A stretch of DNA of 64,000 bases from Soonwooa buanensis (GTDB taxonomy: Bacteria; Bacteroidota; Bacteroidia; Flavobacteriales; Weeksellaceae), in NCBI RefSeq assembly GCF_900167905.1, contig NZ_FUYZ01000005.1, positions 180,072-244,071 of the forward strand. The letters are read 5' to 3'. A program made the translations under genes and the position numbers. The notes beneath the pieces were generated by a model. It made no database searches. It saw only the letters and a program-made list of their open reading frames with translations, and was not told where the DNA came from. This document shows positions 37,793-49,138 of this stretch, in pieces. Each line of letters opens with the position of its first letter. The first letter of the stretch is position 1.

Positions 37793-39132
37793 GACTTTTT
37801 AGTTTTAGGTGAATAATTTGGATCGGTTGGGTCGTATAATTTCGGAACCATTTTAATTTGTCTTGACAATAAAAACGCTAAAATCATCGCTAAAGTCACG
37901 AATATAAACGTGAAAAAGTAAAACGAATATTGTATTCCTGGCATCGGCGTTACGGCATCAATGGTTTTCATGACACCATAAATAATCCAGGGTTGTCGCC
38001 CAACTTCGGTTACCGTCCAACCTGCTTCGAGAGCGATATAACCAAATGGCGTCGCAATAAAAAACATTTTAAGAAACCATGTTTTGGTCATCCATTCTTT
38101 CTTTTTGTACAAGGCGAAAAGATAAATTCCACCCATCAACATCATGACAACACCAAAGAAAATCATAATCTGAAAAGCGTAATGAACGACAGCAACCGGT
38201 GGCCACAAATCTCTTGGAAATTCATTCAAACCCTTCACTTCACCATTAAAATCGCCTGTCGCAAGAAAACTTAAAACTTTTGGAACTTTAACGGAATATT
38301 TTACTTCACCCGTTTTTTCATCAGGAATTCCGCCCAAAACGAAAGCGGCACCTTTTTCAGTTTCAAAATGCGCTTCCATCGCAGCTAGTTTGATTGGTTG
38401 TCTTTTGGTAACAGATTTCGCAGCGATATCACCACTTAAAGGCGCTCCAAAAGCTCCAATCAATGCAAATCCCATCGCAATTCGGAATGCTTTGGTGTGA
38501 AACTCGACATTTTTCTTTTTTAAAATTAAATAAGCATGAACGCCAGCAACCGCAAATCCAGTCGCACAAAATGCAGCAACAGTCATGTGAAAGGCTTGTG
38601 GAAACCAAGCTTCGTTAAACATCGCTTTTATGGGATCAATATTGATGTATTCTCCATTCACAAAATCAAATCCAGCGGGACTATTCATCCACGCATTAGC
38701 GGCGACAACAAGAATTCCCGATGCCAAACCACTAATCCCAACAATTAATCCGCAAATCCAATGAAACCATTTGTTTAATCGGTCCCAACCGTACAAGAAA
38801 AAACCTAAAGCGATGGCTTCAATAAAAAATGCCGTTCCCTCAAGCGAGAAAGGCATTCCGAAAATAGGACCTGCATGTTCCATAAATTTTGGCCACAATA
38901 AACCTAACTCGAAAGAAAGCATCGTCCCTGAAACCGCACCTGTCGCAAAAAGAATTGCAACACCTTTACTCCAAGCTTTGGTAAGTCCTTTGTAGATTTC
39001 GCTTCCCGTTTTTAGATATTTCCAATGAGAGTAGGCCATAAGAAAAGGCATTACCATCCCAACACAAGCGAATATGATGTGGAAACCTAATGATAGAGCC
39101 ATTTGCGACCGAGCCGCGATAAAATCATCCAT
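37789..39132 (-). CDS. cydA: Cytochrome bd oxidase subunit I
   Basis: CydA carries hemes b558, b595 and d and reduces O2 using quinol, supporting growth at low oxygen. Its 447 residues suggest the short Q-loop form. Signatures are the N-terminal RSQMALSLGFHIIFA with the heme His18, FELGLLWPKFMEHAG, and GWTVTEVGRQPWIIYG. It is the promoter-proximal gene of the cydAB pair and is divergent from gyrB; the 222-bp gap between them is AT-rich and holds no further gene. Confidence 0.96.
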   Translation of the reverse strand: MDDFIAARSQMALSLGFHIIFACVGMVMPFLMAYSHWKYLKTGSEIYKGLTKAWSKGVAILFATGAVSGTMLSFELGLLWPKFMEHAGPIFGMPFSLEGTAFFIEAIALGFFLYGWDRLNKWFHWICGLIVGISGLASGILVVAANAWMNSPAGFDFVNGEYINIDPIKAMFNEAWFPQAFHMTVAAFCATGFAVAGVHAYLILKKKNVEFHTKAFRIAMGFALIGAFGAPLSGDIAAKSVTKRQPIKLAAMEAHFETEKGAAFVLGGIPDEKTGEVKYSVKVPKVLSFLATGDFNGEVKGLNEFPRDLWPPVAVVHYAFQIMIFFGVVMMLMGGIYLFALYKKKEWMTKTWFLKMFFIATPFGYIALEAGWTVTEVGRQPWIIYGVMKTIDAVTPMPGIQYSFYFFTFIFVTLAMILAFLLSRQIKMVPKLYDPTDPNYSPKTKKS

Positions 39133-39345
39133 CCTGTTACTGTTTTGAATGATTAAAGCTAAGAATTATAACTTATTCATACTTACATTATTATGGAATA
39201 ATTTCAATGATAAATTTCATCTATTAAAATATAATTTATTTAAGCATGTTGACTATATTATTTAACTAATTTTTGAATGCTAAAAACTTTCAAAACCCGA
39301 AAATTTTCACGATATTTGTAGGTCTTTGCACAGCGCAAAAATTAA

Positions 39346-41289
<1,944 letters not shown>

Positions 41290-41319
41290 TTTTTCTTTTA
41301 AAATTTAAAATAAAACATT

Positions 41320-41347
41320 AAAACCTTCCACTTTTGGAAGGTTTTTT
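41320..41347 (+). terminator. Rho-independent terminator of gyrB
   Basis: Stem AAAACCTTCCA/TGGAAGGTTTT with a 4-nt loop and T6. Confidence 0.87.
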
Positions 41348-41373
41348 GCTATCAAAAAGCAAAATTTTAAATT

Positions 41374-42177
41374 ATGAAGTCATTAGTTGGAAGTTTAGTT
41401 TTAGGTTCGTTGGTGTTATTTAGTTGTTCAAAAAAGCAAACAACAGAGGTCAATATCCCTACGTTTGATAAAGATACCATTGCCGCGGAAGCAGCATTTA
41501 AGATGGATTCTATCAAAATTTCGGACTCGATAAAAGCTGGTACTAATCTAACTTTGGCTTATGATAATAGCGTTTTGTTATTTCCGACGATTACTGATAA
41601 AACGGTTTTGGATAGCATCTATGCGCCAACATTATTAAAGACAAATGATTATTCTAAAACAGGATTTGCAACGGCTTTCGAAGAAGATAAATCTAATTTT
41701 TATAAAGAAAGTAAACCAAAAGATTTTCAACCAGCCTCGCATCAGACTTGGGATACTCAATCGCACATGTCCGTGTTTTCTAACCAAGATGACATGTTAA
41801 CAATTCGATATACAAACGGCGGTTTTTCAGGTGGTGCACATGGTTATTATAACGAACTTTATAAAGTTTTTGACCTTAAAAACAATAAAAGTATCCTACT
41901 TTCTGACGTTGTCAAAAACCCAAAAGATAAAATCTGGAATCAGCTCTTGATGGACAGTTTTACGAAAAATGATAAAGATGGTCAAAAAGATATGTTGTTA
42001 GAAAAAGTAATTCCACTTAATACTAATTTCTATTTTGGAAACAAGTCGATAACTTTTGTCTATAACCAATACGAGATTACCGCTTATGCAGCGGGTGTAG
42101 TCTATATTACTTTAGATTATAAAGATATTAAAGACCAACTAAAACCTGAATTTTTACAACGCGTACGATTTAATTAA
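41374..42177 (+). CDS. DUF3298/RsiV-like lipoprotein
   Basis: This 267-residue protein has a lipobox (LFSC at 15-18, Cys18). A DUF4163-type region leads into a DUF3298 domain, recognisable by GGAHGYYNELYKVFDLKNNKSILLSD split across the centre (GGAHGYYN near 165). The same domains occur in the anti-sigma factor RsiV, where they bind lysozyme, but here there is no anti-sigma domain. It should sit in the periplasm or outer membrane. A ligand or role is unknown. Confidence 0.83.
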   Translation: MKSLVGSLVLGSLVLFSCSKKQTTEVNIPTFDKDTIAAEAAFKMDSIKISDSIKAGTNLTLAYDNSVLLFPTITDKTVLDSIYAPTLLKTNDYSKTGFATAFEEDKSNFYKESKPKDFQPASHQTWDTQSHMSVFSNQDDMLTIRYTNGGFSGGAHGYYNELYKVFDLKNNKSILLSDVVKNPKDKIWNQLLMDSFTKNDKDGQKDMLLEKVIPLNTNFYFGNKSITFVYNQYEITAYAAGVVYITLDYKDIKDQLKPEFLQRVRFN

Positions 42178-42210
42178 CAATTAATTAATAAAACGTATTT
42201 TTGCAATATC

Positions 42211-42237
42211 AAAACTCCGAATTATCGGAGTTTTTTA
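42211..42237 (+). terminator. Rho-independent terminator
   Basis: AAAACTCCGA-ATTA-TCGGAGTTTT followed by TT, 33 nt after the DUF3298 lipoprotein gene. Confidence 0.86.
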
Positions 42238-42250
42238 TTAGAATTTATCC

Positions 42251-43096
42251 ATGAAAACAGCTTACATTATCAATCCTTTTTCAGCCAAAAAAAATTATAA
42301 AAGCTTTTTGACAGCTTTAGAATCGAGAGTTGAAAATCCTTTGGTTTTAGTTTCAAAATCGATTGAAGACAGTTTTGATTTTATTAAACAAAATTGGAAT
42401 GATGTTGATGTTTTTGTAGCAATTGGCGGCGATGGGACAATCTCTACGGTTGCGAGTAAATTGGTGAATTCTGATAAAATTTTAGCGGTTTTTCCAGCTG
42501 GTTCTGGTAATGGTTTTTCTAATGAAACTAATTTTTCTAAAAACATCGATTCTCTTTTAACAAAGCTAAAAAAGAAAGATTTCAAATTGGTAGATTCTTT
42601 CTCGGTGAATGGTAATTTGTCGATTAACGTTTCTGGCGTTGGTTTGGACGGTAACATCATCGAAGGATTCGAACATTCTGAACGTGGTTTTAGCAGTTAC
42701 ATCAAAATTACGGTAGAAAAGTATTTTAAATTTAAACCTATTAAAGTTCAGTTTGAAGAAAAATACAAACAATTCGACGGCGAATATATGATGGTGAATG
42801 TCGCTAACAGTCGTCAATTCGGGAATAATGCCTACATTGCGCCACAAGCAAATATGTCGGACGGAAAAGTAGAAATCGCTTTGGTTAAGAAATTTCCGTT
42901 GCCTGCAGGACTTTCATTTGCATACCGAATGTTTACAAAAAGCTTAAAACCTGGAAAATATTTACAATATATTTCTACCTCGAAAATTTCTTTTACTGTA
43001 GATTCGGAAGCGTGGCATCTTGATGGTGAATATCACAAAATAAAATCGCCAGTTGAGGTTAAAGTACTTCCGAAAAGTTTGAGAATTTTGGTTTAG
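42251..43096 (+). CDS. Diacylglycerol kinase family lipid kinase
   Basis: This 281-residue protein has the DAGK catalytic fold. GGDGT is at 59-63, PAGSGNGFSNE follows, and SGVGLDGNI lies in the middle. Relatives phosphorylate diacylglycerol, sphingoid bases or similar lipids with ATP at the membrane surface. Members of the Bacteroidota often make sphingolipids, so a sphingoid substrate is conceivable, but the sequence does not decide it. The ATG at 42251 lies just after a terminator, so it probably has a promoter inside the upstream gap or depends on read-through. Confidence 0.9.
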   Translation: MKTAYIINPFSAKKNYKSFLTALESRVENPLVLVSKSIEDSFDFIKQNWNDVDVFVAIGGDGTISTVASKLVNSDKILAVFPAGSGNGFSNETNFSKNIDSLLTKLKKKDFKLVDSFSVNGNLSINVSGVGLDGNIIEGFEHSERGFSSYIKITVEKYFKFKPIKVQFEEKYKQFDGEYMMVNVANSRQFGNNAYIAPQANMSDGKVEIALVKKFPLPAGLSFAYRMFTKSLKPGKYLQYISTSKISFTVDSEAWHLDGEYHKIKSPVEVKVLPKSLRILV

Positions 43097-43206
43097 ATTA
43101 AAATGTTCTCGAAATAAAATTTTAAAAATAAATTAACAAGCCTTTTTTTTGAACTTTATCAAACTTGCAAAATGTTTTGGCTTTTGTGGTTTAATTCAAC
43201 TTACGA

Positions 43207-44874
43207 TTATTTTAAAAGTAAAGGTTCATTGATAAGCATCAAGGCTTTCTCCAATACTTCGTCGCGCTTTTCCAAAATACCTTTAACAGTAGGTTTGACT
43301 TCGATGTTGGGAACAAGACCGATTCTTTGCGTTTCTCGACCATCAGGGTAGAAGGCTCCTAAACCAGAATATTGCGTTTCAGCATTTAGCATTTTTAATC
43401 TTACAACATTTCCATTAGCGCCAGCTGTGTTACTTCCAATAACAGTACAATTTGGGTGTTGTTTCAGCATCATGGTAAGAGTCTCAGCTTGACTTTGAGT
43501 TGTCTCATTAACTAGTGCTATAACTTTTCCTTTGTAATTGTTAGCATTTTTTCTACCAACGTATCCTTTCTCCTCATAGTATTTTCCTGGATATTGAAGA
43601 TCAGGAAGCATCCAAGAATAATAGTTTGTGATTTTAGGAATTAACTGAAAAGAAAATGCTTGTGTTGTTCCTTTTGGGTAATTGCGAATATCAAAAATAA
43701 TAGCTTCTGTATTTTTTAAATTTTTAAAAATTCCCGCAACATCATTGATTTCAACTGCGCCGACATTTATGTAACCAATTTTTTGCTCTTCGTCTAGGAA
43801 TTTCCATTTTTCTACATCAGCCTTTTGAGGTTTAATTATATCATTTATAAAGTAAGTTTTAGCATCGATATTTTGAACAATTCCTTTTCTTTCAATTTTT
43901 AAATTAATATTAGGATTATTACTCCACAAAACTAAATTTTTAATGCTGCGTAGTTTTCCCCAAGAGTTAGATGCGGAAATGTACTTAGAATATTTATTAA
44001 CCAAATCAGGAATCGTTTCACCATTGATTTCTAGGATAACGTCGTCGGTTTGCAAAGCGACTTCTTCACCAGATTTTCTATCAAGAACTTTAGAAACAAC
44101 AATTTTGTTTTCCGCGCTTACAACCTCAATTGGTAGCTTTCGCGTTCCAAAAAGATACTTTGTTGAATCAGAACTTTTGAGAACCACATGCGAGTCATCC
44201 GTTTTGGCAAGAAGTTCAAAAGTTGCCAAAGCATAGTCTTTTTGATTATTGGTATTAAGAAATTTTGGAATCATTTCTGGTAAAACCGAACTCCATTTTT
44301 GATCCGTTTGATATTTGTACGGGAAGAAATATTCAATCAAATTCCAATACCTGAAAAGTTCCACCAATCTCAATTCTTTAGTTGGATAAAGATCAGTTGT
44401 ATATTTTTCATTTTGAATACCAATCTTTTCAAGTTTTTTGTCAAAAAAGTAATAGTGATTTTCCGCTTGATTTCGGTTTTCTTCAATGTAATTTAATTTG
44501 TTGATAACATCGTCCGAAAATATATTTTTATCATCCGTCCAACTAAGATCAAAGTTTTTTAAAAAATATTTTTTGTCAGAATTTTTTTTGCAAGTTTTAC
44601 ATTTTTTGACTTCGCCGAGTTGATCGATCCAATTAGCGAGCAAGGCATTGAATTCTTTTTTAGTATTTGTATTTTCAGACTCTTGGATTTTTGAAATCAG
44701 TTGTGCGTCCCAGTCAAAAGTTCCTACTGCAACTTGCGGATGATAATATTTTAGAAAACCCCAAACCTTGCAAAGTTGTTCTAGTTTTTGATTTTCGGAT
44801 AATTGTTCTTGCGAAAAAAGAAATTGGCAATTAAATAATAAAAATGCGACTCCGAGAAAATAGTTTTTTAACAT
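43207..44874 (-). CDS. S41 family (C-terminal processing-like) peptidase, exported
   Basis: This 555-residue protein has a signal peptide (to about FLFS) and an N-terminal helical domain containing KVWGFLKYYHPQ. A CxxC pair (KCKTCKK) sits near residue 95. A PDZ-like region is at about 255-300 (DDVILEINGETIPD). The S41 protease domain contains NETTQSQAE (catalytic Ser near 460) and GSNTAGANGN. It probably acts in the periplasm or on the cell surface. The odd CxxC pair might form a disulfide. It is monocistronic and divergent from the HD-domain gene. Confidence 0.9.
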   Translation of the reverse strand: MLKNYFLGVAFLLFNCQFLFSQEQLSENQKLEQLCKVWGFLKYYHPQVAVGTFDWDAQLISKIQESENTNTKKEFNALLANWIDQLGEVKKCKTCKKNSDKKYFLKNFDLSWTDDKNIFSDDVINKLNYIEENRNQAENHYYFFDKKLEKIGIQNEKYTTDLYPTKELRLVELFRYWNLIEYFFPYKYQTDQKWSSVLPEMIPKFLNTNNQKDYALATFELLAKTDDSHVVLKSSDSTKYLFGTRKLPIEVVSAENKIVVSKVLDRKSGEEVALQTDDVILEINGETIPDLVNKYSKYISASNSWGKLRSIKNLVLWSNNPNINLKIERKGIVQNIDAKTYFINDIIKPQKADVEKWKFLDEEQKIGYINVGAVEINDVAGIFKNLKNTEAIIFDIRNYPKGTTQAFSFQLIPKITNYYSWMLPDLQYPGKYYEEKGYVGRKNANNYKGKVIALVNETTQSQAETLTMMLKQHPNCTVIGSNTAGANGNVVRLKMLNAETQYSGLGAFYPDGRETQRIGLVPNIEVKPTVKGILEKRDEVLEKALMLINEPLLLK

Positions 44875-44963
44875 AGTGAGTTTTTGAATTTTTCAAAAAT
44901 AGAAATTGCTCTTCTTAACTTTATCGTAAAGCAGTCCTAAATAAAAGTTAAACGGAATTTCGT

Positions 44964-44971
44964 TAGCTTTG
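44964..44971 (+). promoter_or_regulatory. Probable -7 promoter box of the HD-domain gene
   Basis: TAGCTTTG matches TAnnTTTG and ends 25 nt before the ATG. I see no clear -33 TTG at the expected distance. Confidence 0.5.
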
Positions 44972-44996
44972 TAATCATTATCAACAATAGTTTACG

Positions 44997-46211
44997 ATGC
45001 TTAACAAACTCAAAATTATCAACGATCCAGTTCACGGTTTTATCAAGATTCCACACGAGATTCTTTATGATGTGATCGAACATCCTTATTTCCAGAGACT
45101 TCGCAGAATTTCTCAGACAGGATTGTTGTCGTTGGTTTTTCCAGGCGCTAAACACACTAGATTTCATCATGCTTTAGGCGCGATGCATTTGATGTTTACG
45201 GCACTCGAAACTTTGAAGTTAAAAGGCGTTTCCATTTCCAAGGAAGAAGAAAAAGCGGCTTTGTTGGCGATTTTGTTGCATGACGTTGGCCACGGACCAT
45301 TTTCTCATGCGCTAGAAAACAGATTGATGGACAATTGGCACCACGAAAAGTTGTCCTTGTTGTTAATGACAAAACTAAACGAAGAATTTTCGGGTGAGTT
45401 GACTTTGGCGATTGAGATGTTCAAAGGACAATATTCGCGTAAGTTTTTTAATCAGTTAATTTCGTCGCAGTTGGATGTCGATCGTTTGGATTATCTAAAG
45501 CGCGATAGCTTCTACACGGGCGTTTCCGAAGGTAATGTCAATACGCAACGTATTATTTCGATGCTTAATGTGTCGAACGACGAGTTGGTCGTTGACTCTA
45601 AAGGCATTTACTCGATCGAAAATTATTTAACGGCGAGAATGTTCATGTATTGGCAGGTTTATTACCACAAAACGGCGGCTTTGTCAGAACATCTTTTGGT
45701 GAAAATTTTGGGAAGAGCAAAGAAGTTGGTTTCTGAAGGAATGTCGTTGGACGCGCCAAAATATTTAAAATATTTCTTAGAAAATCAGCATTTCGAAGAA
45801 GAGAACGAACTCAACTTGAAAAACTTCACCATGTTGGATGATATGGACGTTTTTCAAGCTATAAAATCGTGGACAGAATCGGAAGATTTTGTGTTGTCTT
45901 ATCTTTGTAAAGCTGTTATTTATCGTCATTTTCCAAAAACGATGTCGTCATCGCAATATTTTTCTGAGGACTTTATTCAGACCAAAATTCATAAGACCAA
46001 TCAACTTTTCGGAATCGATAACGGTAACGAGTTGGTGGACCAGATTTCACGAAGTCTTTTGCCTTATGACACCGAAAAGCAACCAATATTTTTGTTAGAT
46101 AAATCGGGCAAAAAAATCAAATTGGAAGATTCCGAAAATCAGATTTTGTCGTCGTTTATCAATCAAGTCAATACAAAATATATTCTGTCTTTTCCTCGCG
46201 AAGTAATATAA
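44997..46211 (+). CDS. HD-domain phosphohydrolase (dGTPase/SAMHD1-like)
   Basis: This 404-residue cytosolic protein belongs to the HD superfamily. It opens with NDPVHGFIKIPHEI, then FQRLRRISQTG and the metal-binding HTRFHHALG and LLHDVGHGPFSH motifs, and QLDVDRLDYLKRD further on. The layout matches dGTP triphosphohydrolase-like proteins of the YdhJ/SAMHD1 type. In this group of bacteria the gene commonly sits before the lipid A cluster, as here. The substrate has not been defined to my knowledge. Confidence 0.92.
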   Translation: MLNKLKIINDPVHGFIKIPHEILYDVIEHPYFQRLRRISQTGLLSLVFPGAKHTRFHHALGAMHLMFTALETLKLKGVSISKEEEKAALLAILLHDVGHGPFSHALENRLMDNWHHEKLSLLLMTKLNEEFSGELTLAIEMFKGQYSRKFFNQLISSQLDVDRLDYLKRDSFYTGVSEGNVNTQRIISMLNVSNDELVVDSKGIYSIENYLTARMFMYWQVYYHKTAALSEHLLVKILGRAKKLVSEGMSLDAPKYLKYFLENQHFEEENELNLKNFTMLDDMDVFQAIKSWTESEDFVLSYLCKAVIYRHFPKTMSSSQYFSEDFIQTKIHKTNQLFGIDNGNELVDQISRSLLPYDTEKQPIFLLDKSGKKIKLEDSENQILSSFINQVNTKYILSFPREVI

Positions 46212-46216
46212 TATTT

Positions 46217-46368
46217 GGGCAATCCCTTGCGGATTTCGCCTAGCTTTTCCGATGCCCAATCCGCAAGGTCGGGCTATTCGCTCTATCTTTAACTTGGCTG
46301 CTCGGACGGCTCCGCTGCGCTCCGCCGCCTCGCGCCAAGCCAAAGGATGCCGCTTCTATCCCTATTGC
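46217..46368. repeat. Dispersed GC-rich intergenic repeat, copy B
   Basis: This element of about 150 nt lies 6 nt after the HD-domain gene. It contains the same 32-nt core as copy A (here 46300-46331) and AAGGATGCCGCTTC (46343-46356). The core sits in a hairpin closed by CTTGGC/GCCAAG. A second long hairpin precedes it: CCTTGCGGATT (46225-46235) pairs with AATCCGCAAGG (46258-46268). GCAAT near the start can pair with ATTGC at the end, so the element could fold as a closed multi-branched RNA. The following ~310 bp to lpxD are very AT-rich and hold no gene I can see. Confidence 0.8.
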
Positions 46369-46681
46369 AGAAATAATTAGAAAATAAAGTCTCCAAAATT
46401 TAATAATATTTTAATTTCATTGACAATTCAAAAAAAGAAAGTCTAGTTTGCATTTTTTAGAAAATTAATGAAGAAAAAAATTATGTATTTCCAATAGTTT
46501 TTAATTCAATAAAATCAAAAAATTTCCAGTTTTAGTATGTATTACTAATCAGATTATCTGTGATAGAAAATTATTTAGAAAAAATTATCTTTCAAAAAAA
46601 TCTAGAGAATTTAGTAGATCAAAAATATTTGACAAAATTGTAAAAAGTTATCAAAAATGTAATGTGTAATTAAGAAATTGT

Positions 46682-46689
46682 TATCTTTG
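46682..46689 (+). promoter_or_regulatory. Probable -7 promoter box of lpxD
   Basis: TATCTTTG matches the consensus and ends 6 nt before the lpxD ATG, so the mRNA leader would be very short. It overlaps an in-frame upstream TTG, ruling that start out. Confidence 0.6.
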
Positions 46690-46695
46690 CACGAT

Positions 46696-47715
46696 ATGGA
46701 ATTTACTGCAGAGCAAATTGCTAACTTTATAAATGGTAAAATCATCGGTGATAAAAATACAGTTATTACTGGGGTTTCTCCTATAGAAAATGGCCAAAGT
46801 GGTCATTTATCATTTGTAGCACAAGAGCGTTTTTCACATTTCATAGACACTACAGATTGTTCTGTACTTATCGTGTCACAAAATCTCTTGAACGAAAACC
46901 AAACCTATTCACCAGTTATTATTGCGGTGGAAGATGCCTATCTTTCGTTTCAGATTTTGATGAATCTTTACAACGATCTCAAAAAGAAAAAGTCAGGCAT
47001 CGAACAGCCGTCTAGCGTTAGCCATTCTGCGGTAATTGGCGACGACGTGTACATCGGTGCATTTACTTATATTTCGGATAAGGCGGTTATCGGCGATAAT
47101 TGTCAAATCTATCCACAAGTCTACATCGGCAAAGGCGTTAAAATCGGAAAAAATTGTAAAATTGATTCTGGTGCGCGCATCTACGATGGTTGTGTTATTG
47201 GTGATAATTGTATCATCCATTCTAACACAGTTATTGGTGGTGATGGTTTCGGATTTCAATTAAGTCCGGAAGGATTCAAAAAAATTCCTCAATTAGGAAA
47301 TGTTATTTTGGAAGATGATGTTGAGATTGGTTCTAACTGTAGTATAGATCGTGCAACCATTGGTTCAACCGTAATTGGAAAGGGGACGAAAATCGATAAC
47401 CTTATCCAGATTGCACATAATGTGAGAATCGGTCAGAATAACGTCATTGCTGCACAAGCTGGTATTGCAGGTTCAACCAAAATTGGAGACTGGAACCAAA
47501 TCGGCGGTCAAGCTGGTATTGTTGGACATATCGAAATCGGGAACCAAGTCAAAATCCAAGCTCAAAGTGGCGTTAATAGTAACGTGAAGGACAAAGAAGT
47601 TCTTTATGGTTCGCCAGCTATTCCTGCGGGAGATTATCGTAGAAGTTATGTACATTTCAGAAACTTTGGCGATATTATAACGAGAATTAATAATTTAGAA
47701 AATAACAAAAAATAA
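46696..47715 (+). CDS. lpxD: UDP-3-O-acylglucosamine N-acyltransferase
   Basis: LpxD adds the N-linked hydroxy-acyl chain to UDP-3-O-acyl-GlcN, the third step of lipid A synthesis. From ATG at MEFTAEQIANF it has 339 residues, the usual length. An N-terminal uridine-binding domain is followed by a left-handed beta-helix of hexapeptide repeats. HSNTVIGGDGFGFQ is the family signature, and NLIQIAHNVRIG contains the catalytic His. It is the first gene of the lipid A operon. A second lpxD-like gene follows efp. Confidence 0.95.
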   Translation: MEFTAEQIANFINGKIIGDKNTVITGVSPIENGQSGHLSFVAQERFSHFIDTTDCSVLIVSQNLLNENQTYSPVIIAVEDAYLSFQILMNLYNDLKKKKSGIEQPSSVSHSAVIGDDVYIGAFTYISDKAVIGDNCQIYPQVYIGKGVKIGKNCKIDSGARIYDGCVIGDNCIIHSNTVIGGDGFGFQLSPEGFKKIPQLGNVILEDDVEIGSNCSIDRATIGSTVIGKGTKIDNLIQIAHNVRIGQNNVIAAQAGIAGSTKIGDWNQIGGQAGIVGHIEIGNQVKIQAQSGVNSNVKDKEVLYGSPAIPAGDYRRSYVHFRNFGDIITRINNLENNKK

Positions 47716-47730
47716 AATTTGTTAAAAAAA

Positions 47731-47738
47731 TATCTTTG
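47731..47738 (+). promoter_or_regulatory. Possible internal -7 box before lpxC-fabZ
   Basis: TATCTTTG ends 2 nt before the ATG of lpxC-fabZ. If used, transcription would begin at or beside the start codon (leaderless). It could equally be chance within an operon. Confidence 0.3.
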
Positions 47739-47740
47739 CA

Positions 47741-49138
47741 ATGAGTGATAAACAAAAAACTATACAAGAAGAAATACATCTGTCAGGTATAGGACTGCAC
47801 ACAGGAAAAGAAGTGAATCTTACCATGAAACCAGCTAAAGAAAATACTGGTTTTGTTTTCGTAAGAACAGATTTGGAAGGTCGCCCACAAGTTGAAGCTG
47901 ATGTTAATTATGTAACAACTACTGAACGTGGAACGACTTTAGAAAAATTAGGAGTCAAAATCCACACTTGCGAGCATCTTTTAGCGGCGTTAGTTGGGAT
48001 GGATCTTGACAATGTTATCTTGGAAATGGATAGCTCGGAGCCGCCAATTTTAGATGGATCTTCTAAGTTTTTTGTAGAAGCTATCGAAAAAGTTGGTGTT
48101 GAAGAACAAGCTGCGAACAGAGAATATCTTGTTATTAAAGAAGTTCTTAGTTATGTTGATCCTAACACAGGTTCAGAGATTACAATTATTCCGTCGGAGA
48201 ATTACGAAGTGACAACGATGGTGGATTTCGGCACTAAAGTTTTGGGAACTCAAAATGCAAGCTTAAAAAATCTTTCTGACTTTAAAGAAGAAATTGCTTC
48301 GGCAAGAACTTTCAGTTTTTTACATGAACTTGAGCAATTGTTAGATCATAACCTTATCAAAGGTGGAGACATTAGCAATGCGATCGTTTATGTTGATAAA
48401 GAATTAACACCAGAAACAACAGAAAAACTGAAAGTAGCTTTCGGTAAAGAAGATGTTTCTATCCGTCCAAACGGTATTTTGGATAACTTAACGCTTAACT
48501 ATCCTAACGAAGCGGCACGTCACAAATTACTTGATGTAATCGGTGATTTGGCTTTAGTTGGTGTTAAAATAAAAGGTCGCGTTATCGCTAACAAGCCTGG
48601 ACATTTTGTAAACACACAGTTTGCGAAAAAACTTAACAGACAATGGAAACTTCAGAAGAAGAAAAATGTTCCAGATTTTGATTTAACAAAAGAGCCGGTG
48701 TTTGACATTAATGGTATTATGAAGTTGATGCCTCATCGTCCGCCATTCTTGTTGTTAGACAAGGTTTTAGAATTGTCAGATACGCACGTGGTTGGTCTTA
48801 AAAATGTAACCATGAACGAACCTTTCTTCGTGGGACATTTTCCTAAAGAACCGGTGATGCCAGGCGTTTTGCAAGTAGAAGCTTTGGCACAAGCTGGAGG
48901 AATTTTAGTCTTAGCAAGCGTACCAGATCCAGAAAATTACTCGACATATTTTATTAAAATTGATAAAGTAAAATTCAAGAGAAAAGTTGTTCCAGGAGAT
49001 ACGCTTATCTTTAAAATTGAATTAATTGAACCAATAAGACGTGGTATTGTACATATGCAAGGTTACGGTTATGTTGGCGATTCTGTTGCATTAGAAGCAG
49101 AACTTATGGCACAAGTAGCAAGAAATAAAGTAGACTAA
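47741..49138 (+). CDS. lpxC-fabZ: Bifunctional UDP-3-O-acyl-GlcNAc deacetylase / 3-hydroxyacyl-ACP dehydratase
   Basis: This 465-residue natural fusion joins LpxC, the committed zinc deacetylase of lipid A synthesis, to FabZ, the dehydratase of fatty acid elongation. In LpxC, HTCEHLLAAL holds the zinc ligand His79 and RHKLLDVIGD the second site. The FabZ half starts near residue 320 with MKLMPHRPPFLLLDK, and HFPKEPVMPGVLQVEALAQ carries its catalytic His and Glu. Both enzymes use 3-hydroxyacyl-ACP pools, so the fusion may balance phospholipid and lipid A synthesis. It is characteristic of Bacteroidota. The stop is immediately followed by the lpxA ATG. Confidence 0.97.
   Translation: MSDKQKTIQEEIHLSGIGLHTGKEVNLTMKPAKENTGFVFVRTDLEGRPQVEADVNYVTTTERGTTLEKLGVKIHTCEHLLAALVGMDLDNVILEMDSSEPPILDGSSKFFVEAIEKVGVEEQAANREYLVIKEVLSYVDPNTGSEITIIPSENYEVTTMVDFGTKVLGTQNASLKNLSDFKEEIASARTFSFLHELEQLLDHNLIKGGDISNAIVYVDKELTPETTEKLKVAFGKEDVSIRPNGILDNLTLNYPNEAARHKLLDVIGDLALVGVKIKGRVIANKPGHFVNTQFAKKLNRQWKLQKKKNVPDFDLTKEPVFDINGIMKLMPHRPPFLLLDKVLELSDTHVVGLKNVTMNEPFFVGHFPKEPVMPGVLQVEALAQAGGILVLASVPDPENYSTYFIKIDKVKFKRKVVPGDTLIFKIELIEPIRRGIVHMQGYGYVGDSVALEAELMAQVARNKVD

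Noticed and set aside
42196..42203. TATTTTTG as a promoter box for the diacylglycerol kinase gene
   Set aside because: A terminator hairpin begins 8 nt later, so a transcript from it would be cut at once; there is no -33 element. Probably chance.
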